Assembly: GCA_005765155.1 (NCBI GenBank)
Contig: VCCP01000001.1
Span: 5,890,001 to 5,954,000 of the forward strand
Length of the DNA: 64,000 bases
From: Zelopaecilomyces penicillatus
Lineage: Eukaryota; Ascomycota; Sordariomycetes; Hypocreales; Pseudodiploosporaceae
Direction of reading: 5' to 3'
Below the pieces are notes generated by a model, which worked only from the letters and a program-made list of their open reading frames with translations, was not told the DNA's origin and did no database searches. Below are positions 21,807 to 33,336 of the stretch, one piece after another; the stretch's first letter is position 1; every line of letters begins with the position of its first letter. A program made the translations under genes and the position numbers.

Positions 21807-22743
21807 GACGACGACCAAACAGAGTGAGTTTTATTTCCACATGAAGATGGGTGACAAGTTTATATTCTTCTACAATATGAGAAAATAAAGAGGAGCTTCA
21901 ATCATGAATCCCTGAGGCATTGTCGTTTCTCAGTTTGACCAAACACCAAACTGCATGCGCCTGCTTTTGTGGCAGGGTATGGAGATGAACGAAACAGGCA
22001 AACTGCCCGAACATACAAATAACAAAAACGGCAATGATTCCATACAGACAGCGATCACTGCTAAAAGCAGTTTCATTCAAGCCTAATCACTGTTCTCTCA
22101 GGCATCTGTCAGACTTCACAGCCCAGTTGGTTGACTGACACAGCCCCCATGAGACCGCCTACAAACGAAGCACAAAAAGTATGCATAAGCCGTATGTTTG
22201 GCCCCCGAGCCACCGTGGGGCTGAATCACTTACTGCGACAGGGCTTAAACGGCAGATAATGTGTATAAATAGATACCGTTGTATCCTGATGCTACATTGT
22301 CAAGTCATGTCAGTACTCTATAACTCAACTGATGATTTGAATTGCGTATGCTTCTGATTTCCATAATGGAATGCTGTAATTATCTAATTCGTATCAGACC
22401 CGACATGTTAGCTGGCTCCATTCCCCCGGCAGCAGCCGCGTCCAGCCGACCCCATAGGGGGACATCGGAGCTGGGTCGGATTATCCGGGTGCTCGGCCAC
22501 TAATTTCCAGCGGGGATGCGCTGTAGACTCCACTGACCGCCGCCCCGTGTGCAGTGAACCAACCAGTCACGACGGCCAATTCCACCCTGTGGCCAGTCCA
22601 GCTTCCAGTGCCTGAGCTCCCTCCCCTTTCTTACATGCAACACCACACACTTCACACTCATTGAGCAAAGCTGCGAAGCAGCGTTGCGAAAGGTGAAACC
22701 GAATTGCAAAAGCGTAGCTTCCTGCTTTGCTCCTTTATAAAGG
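21807..22743. other. Divergent intergenic region before the CoA-transferase
   Basis: About 940 bp with no supportable gene. Between 22420 and 22500 there is a locally GC-rich patch with several CGG/CCG triplets that could serve zinc-cluster factors, but no defined pair can be assigned. A TATA-like tttataaagg lies directly before the ATG at 22744. Confidence 0.45.
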
Positions 22744-24383
22744 ATGGCCATCATGTCTTCGCTTTCTAGATGCATCCGCCCGGCCACCGCAGCGCGGTGG
22801 TCTAATACAGTCGATGGCCTCCGCCGATACTCGACGCCCAAAGCAAACGCTTTACCACTTGAGGGCTATCGTGTGCTGGACATGACCCGAGTCTTGGCTG
22901 GTGTAAGTCTTTCGCCAATCCGCTGCCCTTTCTTTCCATTGATCCTTGTCACCCAAAACTTACTCTATTGCACGCTTGGCTGACTGACTCAGCCATACTG
23001 CACCCAAATTCTTGGTGATCTTGGGTAAGCCAGAGGCTCGTGATGAGGTTGTTGGAGAAGGGCGGCCGTTTTTTTGACTAAGATGTCTATCTCTCCAGCG
23101 CCGAAGTGATCAAAGTCGAGCATCCTATCCGTGGAGATGATACTAGAGCCTGGGGTCCACCCTATGCAAAGTATAAGCCTGAATCCAAAGCCGAAGGCCC
23201 GGGAGAGTCCGCATACTTCCTTGCGGTAAGTTGTCAACTAGATACTATACATGGCCTAGATATATGCCAGTAGTCCATACTACCTATTATAATTGCAATG
23301 CTCTAATCATGGCTACAGGTGAACCGCAACAAAAAGTCTCTTGGGCTGTCTTTCCAGCACAAGGATGGAGTGAGCATTCTGCATAAGCTGGTTGCCAAAT
23401 GCGACATCCTGGTTGAGAACTATCTACCAGGAACTCTCAAGAAGTATTCCATGGACTATGAGACGTTGCGCAAAATCAACCCAAGCCTGATATATGCCTC
23501 CATCACCGGCTATGGCCAGACTGGCCCTTATTCTAACCGTGCTGGCTATGATGTGATGGTGGAGGCTGAATTTGGCCTTATGCACATCACCGGTTCTCGC
23601 GATGGCCCTCCAGTAAAGGTTGGCGTTGCGGTCACAGATCTGACCACCGGCCTCTACACCAGCAATAGCATCATGGCTGCACTTCTAGGACGAGCAAAAA
23701 CAGGAAAGGGCCAGCACATTGACGTAGCTTTAAGCGACTGTCAAACCGCCACCCTTGCCAACATTGCTAGCAGCTGCTTGATCAGCGGCAAGAAGGATTC
23801 TGGGCGGTGGGGCACAGCACACCGTAAGCATGTTATGTATTTCCATTTCGGAAACGAGACACTAATACACGGTGTAGCGTCCATTGTTCCGTATAGGTCT
23901 TTCAAGACAAGGGACGGGGACATCCTCTTTGGCGGCGGCAATGATCGTCTCTTTGGCGTCTTGTCCGACGGTCTCGGCCAGTCACATTGGAAGGATAACT
24001 CTAATTTCAAGACGAACGCAGACAGAGTTGCCAATCGCAATGAGTTGGAAGCGAATATTGAGTCGATAACGCAGCAGAAGACAACCCAGGAATGGCTTGA
24101 GATCTTCGAAGGGTCCGGGCTGCCTTATGCGGCCGTCAACGATATCCAAGGCACTCTGAACCACGAGCACACCAAGGCTCGCAACATGGTCGTCGAGATG
24201 GACCATGAACAATGCGGGCCAATCAAGATGGTCAATACGCCGGTGAAGTACTCAGAGACACAACCTACTGTGCGCAGTGCACCGCCGATGTTGGGTCAGC
24301 ATACTGCCGAGGTTCTCCGTGAACATCTCGATATGGCGGAGACAGATATTACAGCTTTGACAGAGCAAGGCATTATACGGTAG
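22744..24383 (+). CDS. CoA-transferase family III (CaiB/BaiF), mitochondrial, SUGCT-like
   Basis: Exons 22744-22902, 22993-23024, 23099-23225, 23319-23823 and 23878-24383 give 442 residues. The second exon is only 32 nt and encodes the start of the conserved block PYCTQILGDLG-AEVIKVEHP. The last intron is 54 nt, has no in-frame stop and a length divisible by three; splicing restores AH-PSIVPYRSF. Members move CoA between carboxylic acids. The pattern is LEGYRVLDMTRVLAGP at the N-terminus, then GDDTRAWGPP, NRNKKSLGL, and YDVMVEAEFGLMHITG. The presequence is rich in Arg/Ser with no acidic residues at first (residues 1-20), suggesting mitochondria. The nearest well-known relative is human SUGCT (succinate-glutarate CoA-transferase); the actual substrates are not evident. 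Confidence 0.85.
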
Positions 24384-24840
24384 ACTTCTCAAAGATTATA
24401 CAGACATTCATTAGACCATATACTGTATAAATAGGTAGTAAACTGGTAATCTAGAGCATTCCAGTCATTGAGTAAGGGTTGATGTTAGGGTAAGGGTTGG
24501 TAATTGGTGCTGTAGTTTGATCGTCACGTGCGTTCCCACCTGGACCCGATGATGTTTGCTGGGCGAAACCTCAACCTGTCTCTCTTGCATGTCATTCAGA
24601 GACTCATATCATTAATCAGTGACTGCCCCGAATAAGATTCAACATCATTAAAACGGTCCGCCGAGCCTACTCTCTTTGCATTGAACCGTCAGCGATCTCT
24701 CATACTAAGTTTTCTTGAATGCACTGCTTGATGGATGTCTTCGCATACTCAGCGAATGGGCGTTCTCCTGCAATGAAACGACATCAATAATAGCCCATCG
24801 ATGAAAAGACTGTCATCACCAACACAGAATTTCAAACACA
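24384..24840. other. Intergenic region before the PHD-finger gene
   Basis: About 460 bp between two genes on the same strand. I see only probable 3' and 5' flanking sequence; a GTTAGGGTAAGGGTT stretch at about 24483 has two partial telomere-like units (TTAGGGTAAGGGTT) but is too short to mean much. Confidence 0.45.
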
Positions 24841-26227
24841 ATGATGCAAAACACACCAACAATCCATACGGCGGAAGCCTTGTCGAGCGATGAGATGATG
24901 GCTGACCCTGACCCTAACCAGAATACCAACCTAATCCAACAGACCTCGTATAATCCCCAGTTCTCATCTGCGACAGCTATGATCCTGAGTCGGCTCCAAG
25001 GCTGTGTCGAGGTTCAAAACTCTGACTCACAGGAAAAAATTACTGCGACTCGATTTCCAGCAGATGGAAACAAAGAGTCACCAAGAAATAGTGGCCTGGG
25101 CGGGACGTTGTCGTTCCCCATTCCGGAACATGCAAATGGCCAACGCATGCTTGCTGCTGCTGAAGTCCTGTCCGCGGCAAAGCTTCGTTTTGCCGGCTTG
25201 AAAAGGAAGCGCGGCCCGGACTATGTGCCCGTTGATTTCGCACAGAGCACAATCTCACTTCCCATGCCCGACTCCGCAAGTAAATCTATGTCGTTGCTGG
25301 TACCACCCGCAAAACGGGCATTGGCGGATTCTGGACCAAAGCATTGTGGCAAATGCAAGCAGAAGATATGGGCATTGCAGAACACTATTGTCGTTTGCAG
25401 CTTATGTGCAAAATACTGGCACCGATCTTGTGTCGTCTCTGGGGCCGCAGCTGGGGTTGTAGTACAAGCCCTTTTTACATGCACGTCTTGCTTGCCAACA
25501 GAGAAACAAAGCTCTGGCCATGAAGAAGGGAATCAATATCATCAAATTGAAATCGATAAACTGCGACAGCAGAAGCTCGCAGACCTACCGCAAGGAGTGG
25601 TTCCTGCCAAAACCCAGTTGGTTGGTTTTGGTGCTGGCCATGCATCAGATTCTGCGGTCAGTTCTTTTCTTAATAAAAGGTAATCTCTTGGTTGTTTATG
25701 GCTAATTGTGTCTCTTGTTCTAGCGCATTGAGTATTTCTCGGGGAAAACAAGAACTGAGCTTCTTAATATTTTGTCATTCTGTGACCAGCTACATCCTCA
25801 ACTATTAACTGATGTCTTGGTCTCCGTGTCAAAGAAGCATCCCGAGCTTCCTATGTTTGACTCGCCGACCTGGAATGCAAAAAAACCTGCTGTGGCTCCG
25901 ACAAAACCGCACCCTGTGAACCAGGTCTCTCGTCAAACTGGAAAGCCACGAAATACCCAAGGCGCCGTTGATATAAAAGCAAAGCACAAGCACAAGAGCG
26001 CCAAGAAGATTGTTAAGGCACCGCCTCTACCTCAGGCGGTGGAAGAGCCCCCAGAAGAGTCAAGAGGCTCCTTGCCACCCACATGGCCTAGAGCGGGCAA
26101 CGGGCTGTATGCGAAGCTGCGTCCAGAACATGAGGACAGGGCGTTTTTGCTGGACGAAAACGACGACGAGGCATTTAGTCATTTTAGAGTGGACAAGTCT
26201 GGCAAGCAGGTGGCCCTGTCAGCTTAG
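24841..26227 (+). CDS. PHD-type zinc-finger protein, unknown role
   Basis: Exons 24841-25656 and 25724-26227 give 439 residues; splicing removes 67 nt and joins SDSA to RIEYFSG. The first 160 residues are disordered. A C4HC3-like zinc finger begins at Cys169 and Cys172 (CGKCKQK), continues with VCSLCAKYWHRSC, and ends with CTSC, as in PHD fingers that read histone tails or pair with other chromatin factors. A basic linker with lysine-rich residues (KAKHKHKSAKK) follows, and an acidic C-terminus (DENDDEAFSHFRVDKSG) ends the protein. It is a likely nuclear protein. I do not recognise a named orthologue. Confidence 0.72.
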
Positions 26228-26538
26228 GAAGAACTGTAACAGCGACTTGTAAAATAACAAGATGTATGAAGCGTGCGTGGTAGGAGATAGATTTAAATAA
26301 TACCCCCCTGATGATAGTTTGCCGCCTTTTTGTCACCTACATTTGCATTTGCTCATTTCAGAATGGAAAATGAAAACCTGGCATGCAATGTGTACATTTT
26401 CAAAACGAGATTCTTATGTTGGAGTTTTTCCTAACCTTTCTATTATAACAACTAGGTACGTAAGAATGATAAAATTTGCTCTTCAATGAATCTACTCTAT
26501 TCACGATTTCATGCAGTGAGATTCAATGAACCGCAGCT
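26228..26538. other. Convergent 3' intergenic region
   Basis: About 310 bp between the converging PHD and secreted-protein genes, AT-rich, with nothing beyond probable 3' untranslated sequence. Confidence 0.5.
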
Positions 26539-27420
26539 TCAAAGACATTGGTAGTTGAACGCCTTGGCAACATTGTGGAAGATATTGGCGACCGTGCAAA
26601 CAAGCCCCTCGACAGCCAGCGTATCCATGTTGTTGCCATCGCTGCCAAACATGACGACATCTGGGAAGACGGCAAAGCCATTCATGCCCGCCATGTGGCC
26701 GCCGAGGGAGCCGGGAACGTCGATGAAGTTGCGGCAGCCCTTGGCAGCGTAGGAGACACAGTCATACTTGCAGCTGGATAAACCAGCGGCACAGGTAACG
26801 CTCTTGAGCTGGTTGAGCAGGCCGCCGCTGGCAGCGGGAGGTGTGAGAAGGTCGGATGAGGTAGTGGCGAGGCCATATGTATCTGTGTTAAATAACTTCA
26901 CAGCATCGTCTGCGTTCTTGAGATAAAGGCCTGCCAGGGCGGCAGTGACGCCCTTGCGAACTTCGCTAATGATAGGAAGCTCGAGCTCAATCTCAACTCC
27001 CCCAACCTCAACCTCAATCTCCTCACCAAGCCGCTCAATCTCAACCTCAATTTCAGTACCCAACACCTCCAGTTCAACCTCAATCTCATCGTCCGCTAAG
27101 AAAGCAATCGTATCGAGACTCGCCTGGCAGTACTCATGCGACGCATCATACCGCGCAATCTTGTACGGCGACGCCGCGCAAAACGCAGCCATCTTGACAT
27201 CACGAGCGGCATACACAGCGCTCGTAGGTTTTGGCCACGCACCCTTGATCTCCTCTCCAAGGCATGCCTTTGCTTCTGCGTCGAAGGTCTGACCCGGTGG
27301 GCAGGAGCACGCCTTGGTCCAGGAGGAGTAGCTCATGGGCACGGGGCATTGGAATTGAGAAGCGGCTGCGCCAGAGACGGCAGCGGCGGCCAGCGTGGCA
27401 ATAGCAAGCGGGAAATGCAT
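26539..27420 (-). CDS. Secreted Cys-containing protein with an acidic alternating segment
   Basis: An intronless frame of 293 residues. Residues 1-20 form a typical signal peptide ending at Ala-Ala-Ser (MHFPLAIATLAAAAVSGAAAS). An N-terminal Cys-rich module follows (FQCPVPMSY...ACSCPPGQTFD...CLG). Around residues 108-150 lies an unusual stretch of alternating acidic and aliphatic residues with recurring EIEVE/EIELE units broken by Gly, which would favour beta strands. The C-terminal half has paired cysteines and the segment KGCRNFIDVPGSLGGHM. There is no membrane anchor and no catalytic motif that I recognise. It may be a cell-surface or effector-like secreted protein; that is inference. Confidence 0.75.
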   Translation of the reverse strand: MHFPLAIATLAAAAVSGAAASQFQCPVPMSYSSWTKACSCPPGQTFDAEAKACLGEEIKGAWPKPTSAVYAARDVKMAAFCAASPYKIARYDASHEYCQASLDTIAFLADDEIEVELEVLGTEIEVEIERLGEEIEVEVGGVEIELELPIISEVRKGVTAALAGLYLKNADDAVKLFNTDTYGLATTSSDLLTPPAASGGLLNQLKSVTCAAGLSSCKYDCVSYAAKGCRNFIDVPGSLGGHMAGMNGFAVFPDVVMFGSDGNNMDTLAVEGLVCTVANIFHNVAKAFNYQCL

Positions 27421-28612
27421 GCTGGAATTATTATTGGCGATATCTTTTTGGAGGGGGAAGTGGGTAGATTATTTGAGAGTTTTGATACCAGCGATGGGTT
27501 GGGCGGGCTGGTTGTTGATCGAGTGGCTTATATATAGCTGTGTAAGTTTGTCGAGCCAAAGATACGGTCTGGCAGAAAAGGGGCAGAAGCAGGCAAAGCA
27601 AGAAATATAATCCAAATGACGAGAGCTGTGCTAAACAGAATGCTGATAAAAGCAAAATAATGATGTGCAGCGAGTTTAAAAAAGAGTGGACGCAGCTTGG
27701 TTGCAGGCTACTGAATAAATCAAACGAGGGAACGGCACTTCAAAGCATGTAAAGAGAGGCACGGGTAGGTGAATGGTCAAGTTCAAACTCACCTTTCCCG
27801 GCTGTCTGGAAGATGAATCTACTGGTAGTTTTTAAGCTTAATTACCTGAACAGGGGGGGGGGGGGCAACTCATACTCAGCTACTGCAGACCCTGTTCAGG
27901 GGCTCATGACGTCCATTGCTTGGCATTGCCTTCACCTTGCCCAGCTTGCCAGGGTTGCGTCAAAGCTTCATCACTATTCATGTGGCAAAAGACTCGGTGC
28001 GTAAATCAAGGCTAGCATAGTTAGGTACTTGCGCTGGCTGAAGCCTATTAAAACGAATGTTGGTGTAGATCATGTCTCAAAATAATGGGCAAGGGAGAAA
28101 ACCTAATAACAGGACTGTTCTCCAATCTCGTCTTTTACAAGCGCCGCACTTTGATACTACGAGAAGCTTCAGACACCTTCAAGAGCCAGTCACATAGAGT
28201 TTCCGAACATTGAAGTTTGTATTGATGGTCATCCAAGAGACATTACGAAGCTACTTGACTCATTCCATTAGGTCGTCCTCGCCAGTACAGCGAAGACTAT
28301 CCCAACGCGTTCGAATCAACCCCATCTAGAAAATCGAGAGGTATTCTAGTATTGTGACGTGTGTAGATATAGCCTACTGCTTCCCCTCATAGACACCAAA
28401 AATCACATACGGCTCAGACTTGCCTTTACGACCTCATTGCCATTGACTAGAAAGACATGGCATCCGAACGAAGGGGTTAGTTGCAGGCAACAAACACACA
28501 GTCGCTCCGTCGATGCTGTCCTTAGGGCACAATAGGCTCGGAAGTATCTGTTAGAATCATCATCGCCGGCTCCGCAGTGTTGTTTACTTTCCCCAGAGGC
28601 ACTTGCCCTCTC
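27421..28612. other. Intergenic region with a 13-G homopolymer
   Basis: About 1.2 kb upstream of the secreted-protein gene and downstream of the Asn-synthase-like gene. No gene is supportable. A TATA-like tatatata lies at about 27529-27536 in the right orientation to serve the secreted-protein gene. A run of 13 G occurs at 27853-27865. Confidence 0.45.
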
Positions 28613-30441
28613 TCAGGATGATATCATTGTCGTCCCTTTGACTTTTCCGCTTTCCATCTTCGCAGTTCTGGCTCCAAACTGAATCTATTTCCAAACCTCA
28701 GTCAGCTTTTGGTGAGTACAAATCTCATAGCGTCTCGCAGCACTTACTGCGCGTTTCTTCTCTACGGCCACGGAACTCATACTGAGCTTGTCTGCCAAGA
28801 GACGAAGCACCCTCTTCCCAGGTTCAAAGTTGACGACATCCTCCTCATTCTCGAAATCGCACTTCTCCCATGCAGGCAATTCAATGGCCCACTTGACGAG
28901 ATTCTCATCCAAATATGGGAATCTCACCTCTCTTCCCCAATGAGCCATAACTCTGTCGTCTCGTCCTAGATTCCGCTTTCCCAACCGGCTTACATCCAGC
29001 TTCAGCTCGTCTATAAGACCTGCATACCCTTGTCTGTTAAAGGCGGTTGCATGTCGAATATACCCACCAAAGAGCTCGTCTGCACCAAGGCCAGACAGCA
29101 ACACACGAGCAGTTGTGAAGTATGGTTCAGGGCTGGAGTATGGGCTCAATTGGCCTAGACCCTGGCCTCTGGCTGCGAAGTACAAGGCATAGGCTATTGA
29201 TAGATCCATTTCCGTATTATGAGGGTATATCAAATCTACAACCTCGGACCTGTGGCCTATGGTTTCTGTATAAGGCACGTTTACCTGGAAAAAATTTAAC
29301 ATATCGCGAAACTGAAGAGGCCGCAAGTTCTTACCGTCACAAAACGCCACTGCCTGTCTGGACATACTGTCAATAATTCTGAGAAGGATTTTCTTCCTGT
29401 AACTCTATCTGGACAGAGTTCATAAAGTTCTGTGGGTGATAAGCCCACATTATGAGATGCAATTCTAGGATTCTCAAAAGCTACATTGATCAGGTCAACA
29501 GCTTGGTTAGTCGGTACAGTATTACTTATCATACGAGCCAAAACGGTGCAGTCTAAGCCTCCTGAAAACAAAACCGCAATCTGGGCATCCGACAGAGATG
29601 CATTTGGCGCTAGCGGTACATCCAAGACCCGGAGCCGGAGCGATTCAACCAGGAGACGCTGGAGCTGCTCTACAGAGCTGGATTGCTTGGACAGACGAAA
29701 AGGGTGCTGTGGAGTGGTAGCATTAAATGCGCCAATGGCCGACACCTGAACAAGTAAATAGAACGAATATTATTCTCCAATCCGTTATGCCTGGCATGAG
29801 TGAGTCACCAAGCAACTTACCAGTGTGGTATCTTCGTTCCAGTTGTGTCGATCAGGACTTGGGCCGTGGGAAAGGTCAGTCTGGTTTAAATCAAGAGTAT
29901 AGCACCCATCTGCTTCAACCTCTGCCCACCCCTCTGTCAAGGGCTCGGCAGTGCTCGAAAGTGAAAACTGGGCTCCAGCTTTAACAAGCAGCGACCGTCG
30001 CCCCAGCCGGTCGCGGCCATAGTATAGACACTTTGCGGGCTTGTCCAGATAGATGAAGGCAAAGGGCCCCTCAACAGCACGGAGTACATTCAAGACTTTG
30101 TCTCTGTTATCGTCTATGCCGCTAGTAGTTGCCAATAGGGACAAAACTGCCTCGCCATCGTTCCCCTGGACTGGATGGCCGTGGATTTTCCAGGCTTCTC
30201 CATTCCAACACAGCACGGATCCGGAGGCGTGATCCACCAACGGCTGTCTAGCAATGTGATCTCCGCGCAGAGATAGCACAGTAGACGTCAAGGTCAGGAA
30301 TAGAGATGGGTCTGTCGAGGAAAGCTGTATCACTTCGCTTCCAAGGTGATCAGGCCCGCGGTTGCGCAGCCTCCGTTCCAAATTTGGAGAGATGGTGTGG
30401 CTGGCTGGATCCGATGAGATCACAGCGTGGATACCGCACAT
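28613..30441 (-). CDS. Asparagine-synthase-domain protein, ASNSD1/YML096W type
   Basis: Minus-strand exons 29821-30441, 29335-29745, 28748-29284 and 28613-28684 give 546 residues with consistent phases. The start is chosen so that Cys2 is exposed (MCGI), the nucleophile of class II glutamine amidotransferases. The N-terminal half is a GATase-II domain with RNRGPDHLG. The C-terminal half has the ATP-binding P-loop SGGLDC near residue 268 and asparagine-synthase blocks (LIYPHNTEMDLSIAYALYFAARG; GADELFGGYIRH). The last exon, QFGARTAKME, matches the tail of the ASNSD1 family. This family differs from classical asparagine synthetases, and its true reaction is unsettled. It is divergent from the CE3-like esterase. 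Confidence 0.88.
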
Positions 30442-31319
30442 GGCTTCGCCACTATAGATCTCAAGAACGAAACGCGATTGCTTTGGTACAGGATCGTGAA
30501 GGATGGTGGTGGTGGTGTGGTGTCTGGCGATGTTGGAAACATGCAAGTCCAACCATGGAAACCAAGTTGGAGGCAGTGAGATTTCACGTTGGGTGGGTCC
30601 TGGTTTTAGGTCACGTCGTGTGCCAGACCCCCCTGGAATTTACAGCGGTCTTAACATTGGTTCTCCACGAGACATTTGTGAATACATCAACAGAATCTCT
30701 TTAGCACAGCATGCCTCCTGTCCTGTCATATAATAATAGCGACTCGGTTCATGATCTCTCATGAATTCATCAGTATATCTCCTCACAGGCAGTGATGTCT
30801 AACAAGTTCACATGGCAGACGCAAATGCACAGAGATCAAGCAGTGGGCCGTGATTAGCACCACAAACAGCAAAAATACAAGGAATCGTAGCCTCGCAAAG
30901 AAAAACGTGTTGCTACCTATTTTGGAATGAGCATAGAGAAGCCGGAGATGTTCTGTGCTTACAATCATCGCCACTGCCTCAAGGTTGACTCGAGTTCGTA
31001 GCGTCGAAGGATCGCTTTCCTAGCTGACCCCTGCCTGCGTCATTGGTCCTGCAGCCCTGCCTCGCCGGGTCAGCGATCTACTTCCTTGGTCTCGGAGTCA
31101 ACTTTTAGCCCCGATGGGGAGAGGATTCGAAGGAACGGTCCGATTATTGCTAGCCATCTAAAACTTGGTCAGGAGCTCTGATGGAAGTATATAATTGCTG
31201 TGTTTCGTCGCTGTAAAGAGTCAGATTCAATGTGCGAATAAAGCCGCTGTCTGGCTCGATCAGAACTCCGACGTTTTACTTCGAATTTATTACTTAATAT
31301 TCCGTGTGTTTCGATCACC
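30442..31319. other. Divergent promoter region
   Basis: About 880 bp between the Asn-synthase-like gene and the esterase. A tatataatt at about 31190 is a likely TATA region for the esterase, followed by an AT-rich leader. No gene is visible within. Confidence 0.5.
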
Positions 31320-32140
31320 ATGGCTCCTATTATTCAATCCCTTGGCAAATGGGCCGTTCTTGTACTTGCACTGGCTTCCAACGGTAAGCGCTTCCAGCTT
31401 TGGTGTTCAACTTGCAACTATTCGTTGTCTCTAACCAGCGTCGCTCAGCACATGCTGTTTCTTTACAAAAGCCAAACACGGAAGGGCTGGCAAGTCAGAC
31501 AGATAAACCTGCCTTGCGCCTGATGCCCCTTGGAGCATCTATCACGGAGGGTCAGCGTTCCAGCCATCACAATGGCTACCGCAAGGACTTGCGTGATCTC
31601 CTCGTCAGCGAAGGATATTCTGTCGACATGGTCGGATCTCGACAAAACGGCGATATGGAAGACAACGACCACGAAGGCTGGTCTGGTTACAGAATCTCCC
31701 AGGTCTTGGACAAGGCCAAAAAGTCTGTGCCGAGCATGATGCCAAATCTCTTCACCATCAACGCAGGCACCAATGACTGTGTCCAGAACACCGACATCGA
31801 CAACGCTGGCAAGCGCATGGACACTATGCTAGAGTACCTGTGGACAACGTCGCCGAACTCGACCATCATCCTCTCTACCCTCCTTATTAATCTGAACGAG
31901 AACATCGAGGGGCGTGTCCAGCGCGTGAACAAGCAGATACGGGACTTGGCCACCCGCAAGATTGCAGAATCCAAAAGAATCATTTTCGCGGAAATGCACG
32001 GTGATGACGGCCCTCAATCGGGTGAAATCGTTGACGGCACTCACCCCAATGATAGCGGATACAATAAGATGGCCAAGATCTGGCACCGAAGCATCCAGGA
32101 GGCGGCTGAGAAGGGCTTTTTGGTAGAACCCACAGCTTGA
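31320..32140 (+). CDS. Secreted SGNH esterase, carbohydrate-esterase family 3-like
   Basis: Exons 31320-31383 and 31449-32140 give 251 residues. The 65-nt intron was placed so that frame and signal peptide agree, ending the hydrophobic leader with ALASNAHA. The protein is thus likely secreted. The SGNH catalytic set is visible: block I as LMPLGASITEG with Ser52; AGTND in block III with Asn; and block V as DGTHPN with Asp217 and His220. The pattern MPLGxSITEG plus NGYR and HEGWSGYRI is that of CE3 esterases, which remove acetyl groups from xylan and related glycans. Acetyl-xylan esterase is the most likely activity but is inference. Confidence 0.85.
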
Positions 32141-32482
32141 AGAGATGTAGAAGGGTTATAAGTGGCTAAGTCATCAGAAGGATGCGCAATGCCGCGCCTC
32201 CATTGTATTCACAAGTGCATTTACTATACTCCATTTTTGGATGTTTCAATACTATTGAAATTCGTGTCACATACATACAGACAGAGCCTATATACAACAT
32301 ACATAAGCAGCAGCAGTTTTGTTTTTGTTTAACACTACCTGTAGTTTTTATCTTTGATTTGTCCTGCCTTTAGATGTGGTTGGAGGTAAGTCGTAACTGG
32401 CACAGCGTCATCTCTAGCATCTGCCGATGGCCCACAAGATCAATAAGTTGCAATAAGAGAGAGTCTCGGCGACTGGAATACA
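32141..32482. other. Intergenic region between the esterase and the tRNA
   Basis: About 340 bp, AT-rich, including the 3' flank of the esterase. No gene recognised. Confidence 0.5.
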
Positions 32483-32566
32483 TCCGATATGGTGTAGTGG
32501 CTAACATCGCTCGCTCTCATCAAATGAAGCACCGAGCAGCCCTGGGTTCGATTCCCAGTATCGGAG
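32483..32566 (+). tRNA. tRNA-Glu (anticodon CTC) with a 12-nt intron
   Basis: A complete tRNA gene can be folded by eye. The acceptor stem TCCGATA pairs with TATCGGA at the 3' end; the A box TGGTGTAGTGG and the B box GGTTCGATTCC are intact. The anticodon stem GCTCG/CGAGC closes a loop with anticodon CTC, reading GAG (Glu). Twelve nucleotides (TCAAATGAAGCA) interrupt the loop between positions 37 and 38, the standard place for nuclear tRNA introns. The mature RNA would be 72 nt with a G discriminator base. CCA is not encoded, as usual in nuclear tRNA genes. Confidence 0.92.
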
Positions 32567-32593
32567 ATGCAAAACCTCGGTCTTTCCTATTCC

Positions 32594-32598
32594 TTTTT
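32594..32598 (+). terminator. T5 run, probable RNA polymerase III terminator
   Basis: A run of five T lies 28 nt past the tRNA end, matching a minimal Pol III terminator. Confidence 0.5.
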
Positions 32599-33336
32599 GG
32601 ATTCGTAACCTCTGCCTTACTAGTAGTCTTTGCTTCAGTACTTTTCAGGCCTTGTCTGGTTAATTCTCCATAACCAAGTAACTTCCTACGATAATACGAA
32701 AGCTTACAGGCAAAACGTCTTTTTACATCTTGTGCTTTAAGACCTTCGTTGGATCGATCACTTTGCCTAAGATAGCATATGATCTGAGAACAAAGTCTCG
32801 GCAAAAAGTACACAAAATCATCGACGAGGCGTTGCCAATTCATCTACGGATATAGTTACAGGATGGACAAGACAATGGTGAAAAGCTCTGAGCAAATGGT
32901 GGTGCAATCTTCTAATTTCGAATACCTATCGAACGTAACGAAATCTTAATTCTATACCTCGGAACACTGTAGCATTGCGAACCTGGTCCGTTTGTCGGGT
33001 CCGTATCCAAAAAAAAAAAAAAAAAAAAAAGAAGAAACATGAAAATAATTATGTCTTCATCTGTCCACCTCGCCAGCCTTGCCGACTCTTCCTTTTCAAA
33101 TCCATATGAAACTCACGCACAAAAGGTTGCACGATTTAATGAGAAATATTGAAAGGGGTGCATGAGATCATTCTTTAATACATGAGGAAAACCCTCCTCA
33201 ACATTAGGTGCGGCGAAATCCTCTTCATCACGTCATAAACCAAACTTGTTGGTAGGAAATTAACAGTAAAACCAAAATAATGCAAGTGACGACTAGCAAA
33301 TAGCTTGAACTTTTCAGCGGCCATGGCACGGCTGCT
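32599..33336. other. Intergenic region with a 22-A tract
   Basis: No gene is recognised between the tRNA and the C2H2 gene. A run of 22 A lies at 33009-33030. The last 300 bp are probable 3' untranslated sequence of the minus-strand C2H2 gene. Confidence 0.5.

Noticed and set aside
24483..24500. Telomere-like TTAGGGTAAGGGTT in an intergenic region
   Set aside because: Only two imperfect units; too short to be an interstitial telomere with confidence.
29285..29334. A 23-nt intron in the Asn-synthase-like gene using the earlier AG at 29312
   Set aside because: Too short for a spliceosomal intron; the AG at 29285 gives a 50-nt intron and restores RFVT-VNVPYTET, matching the family.
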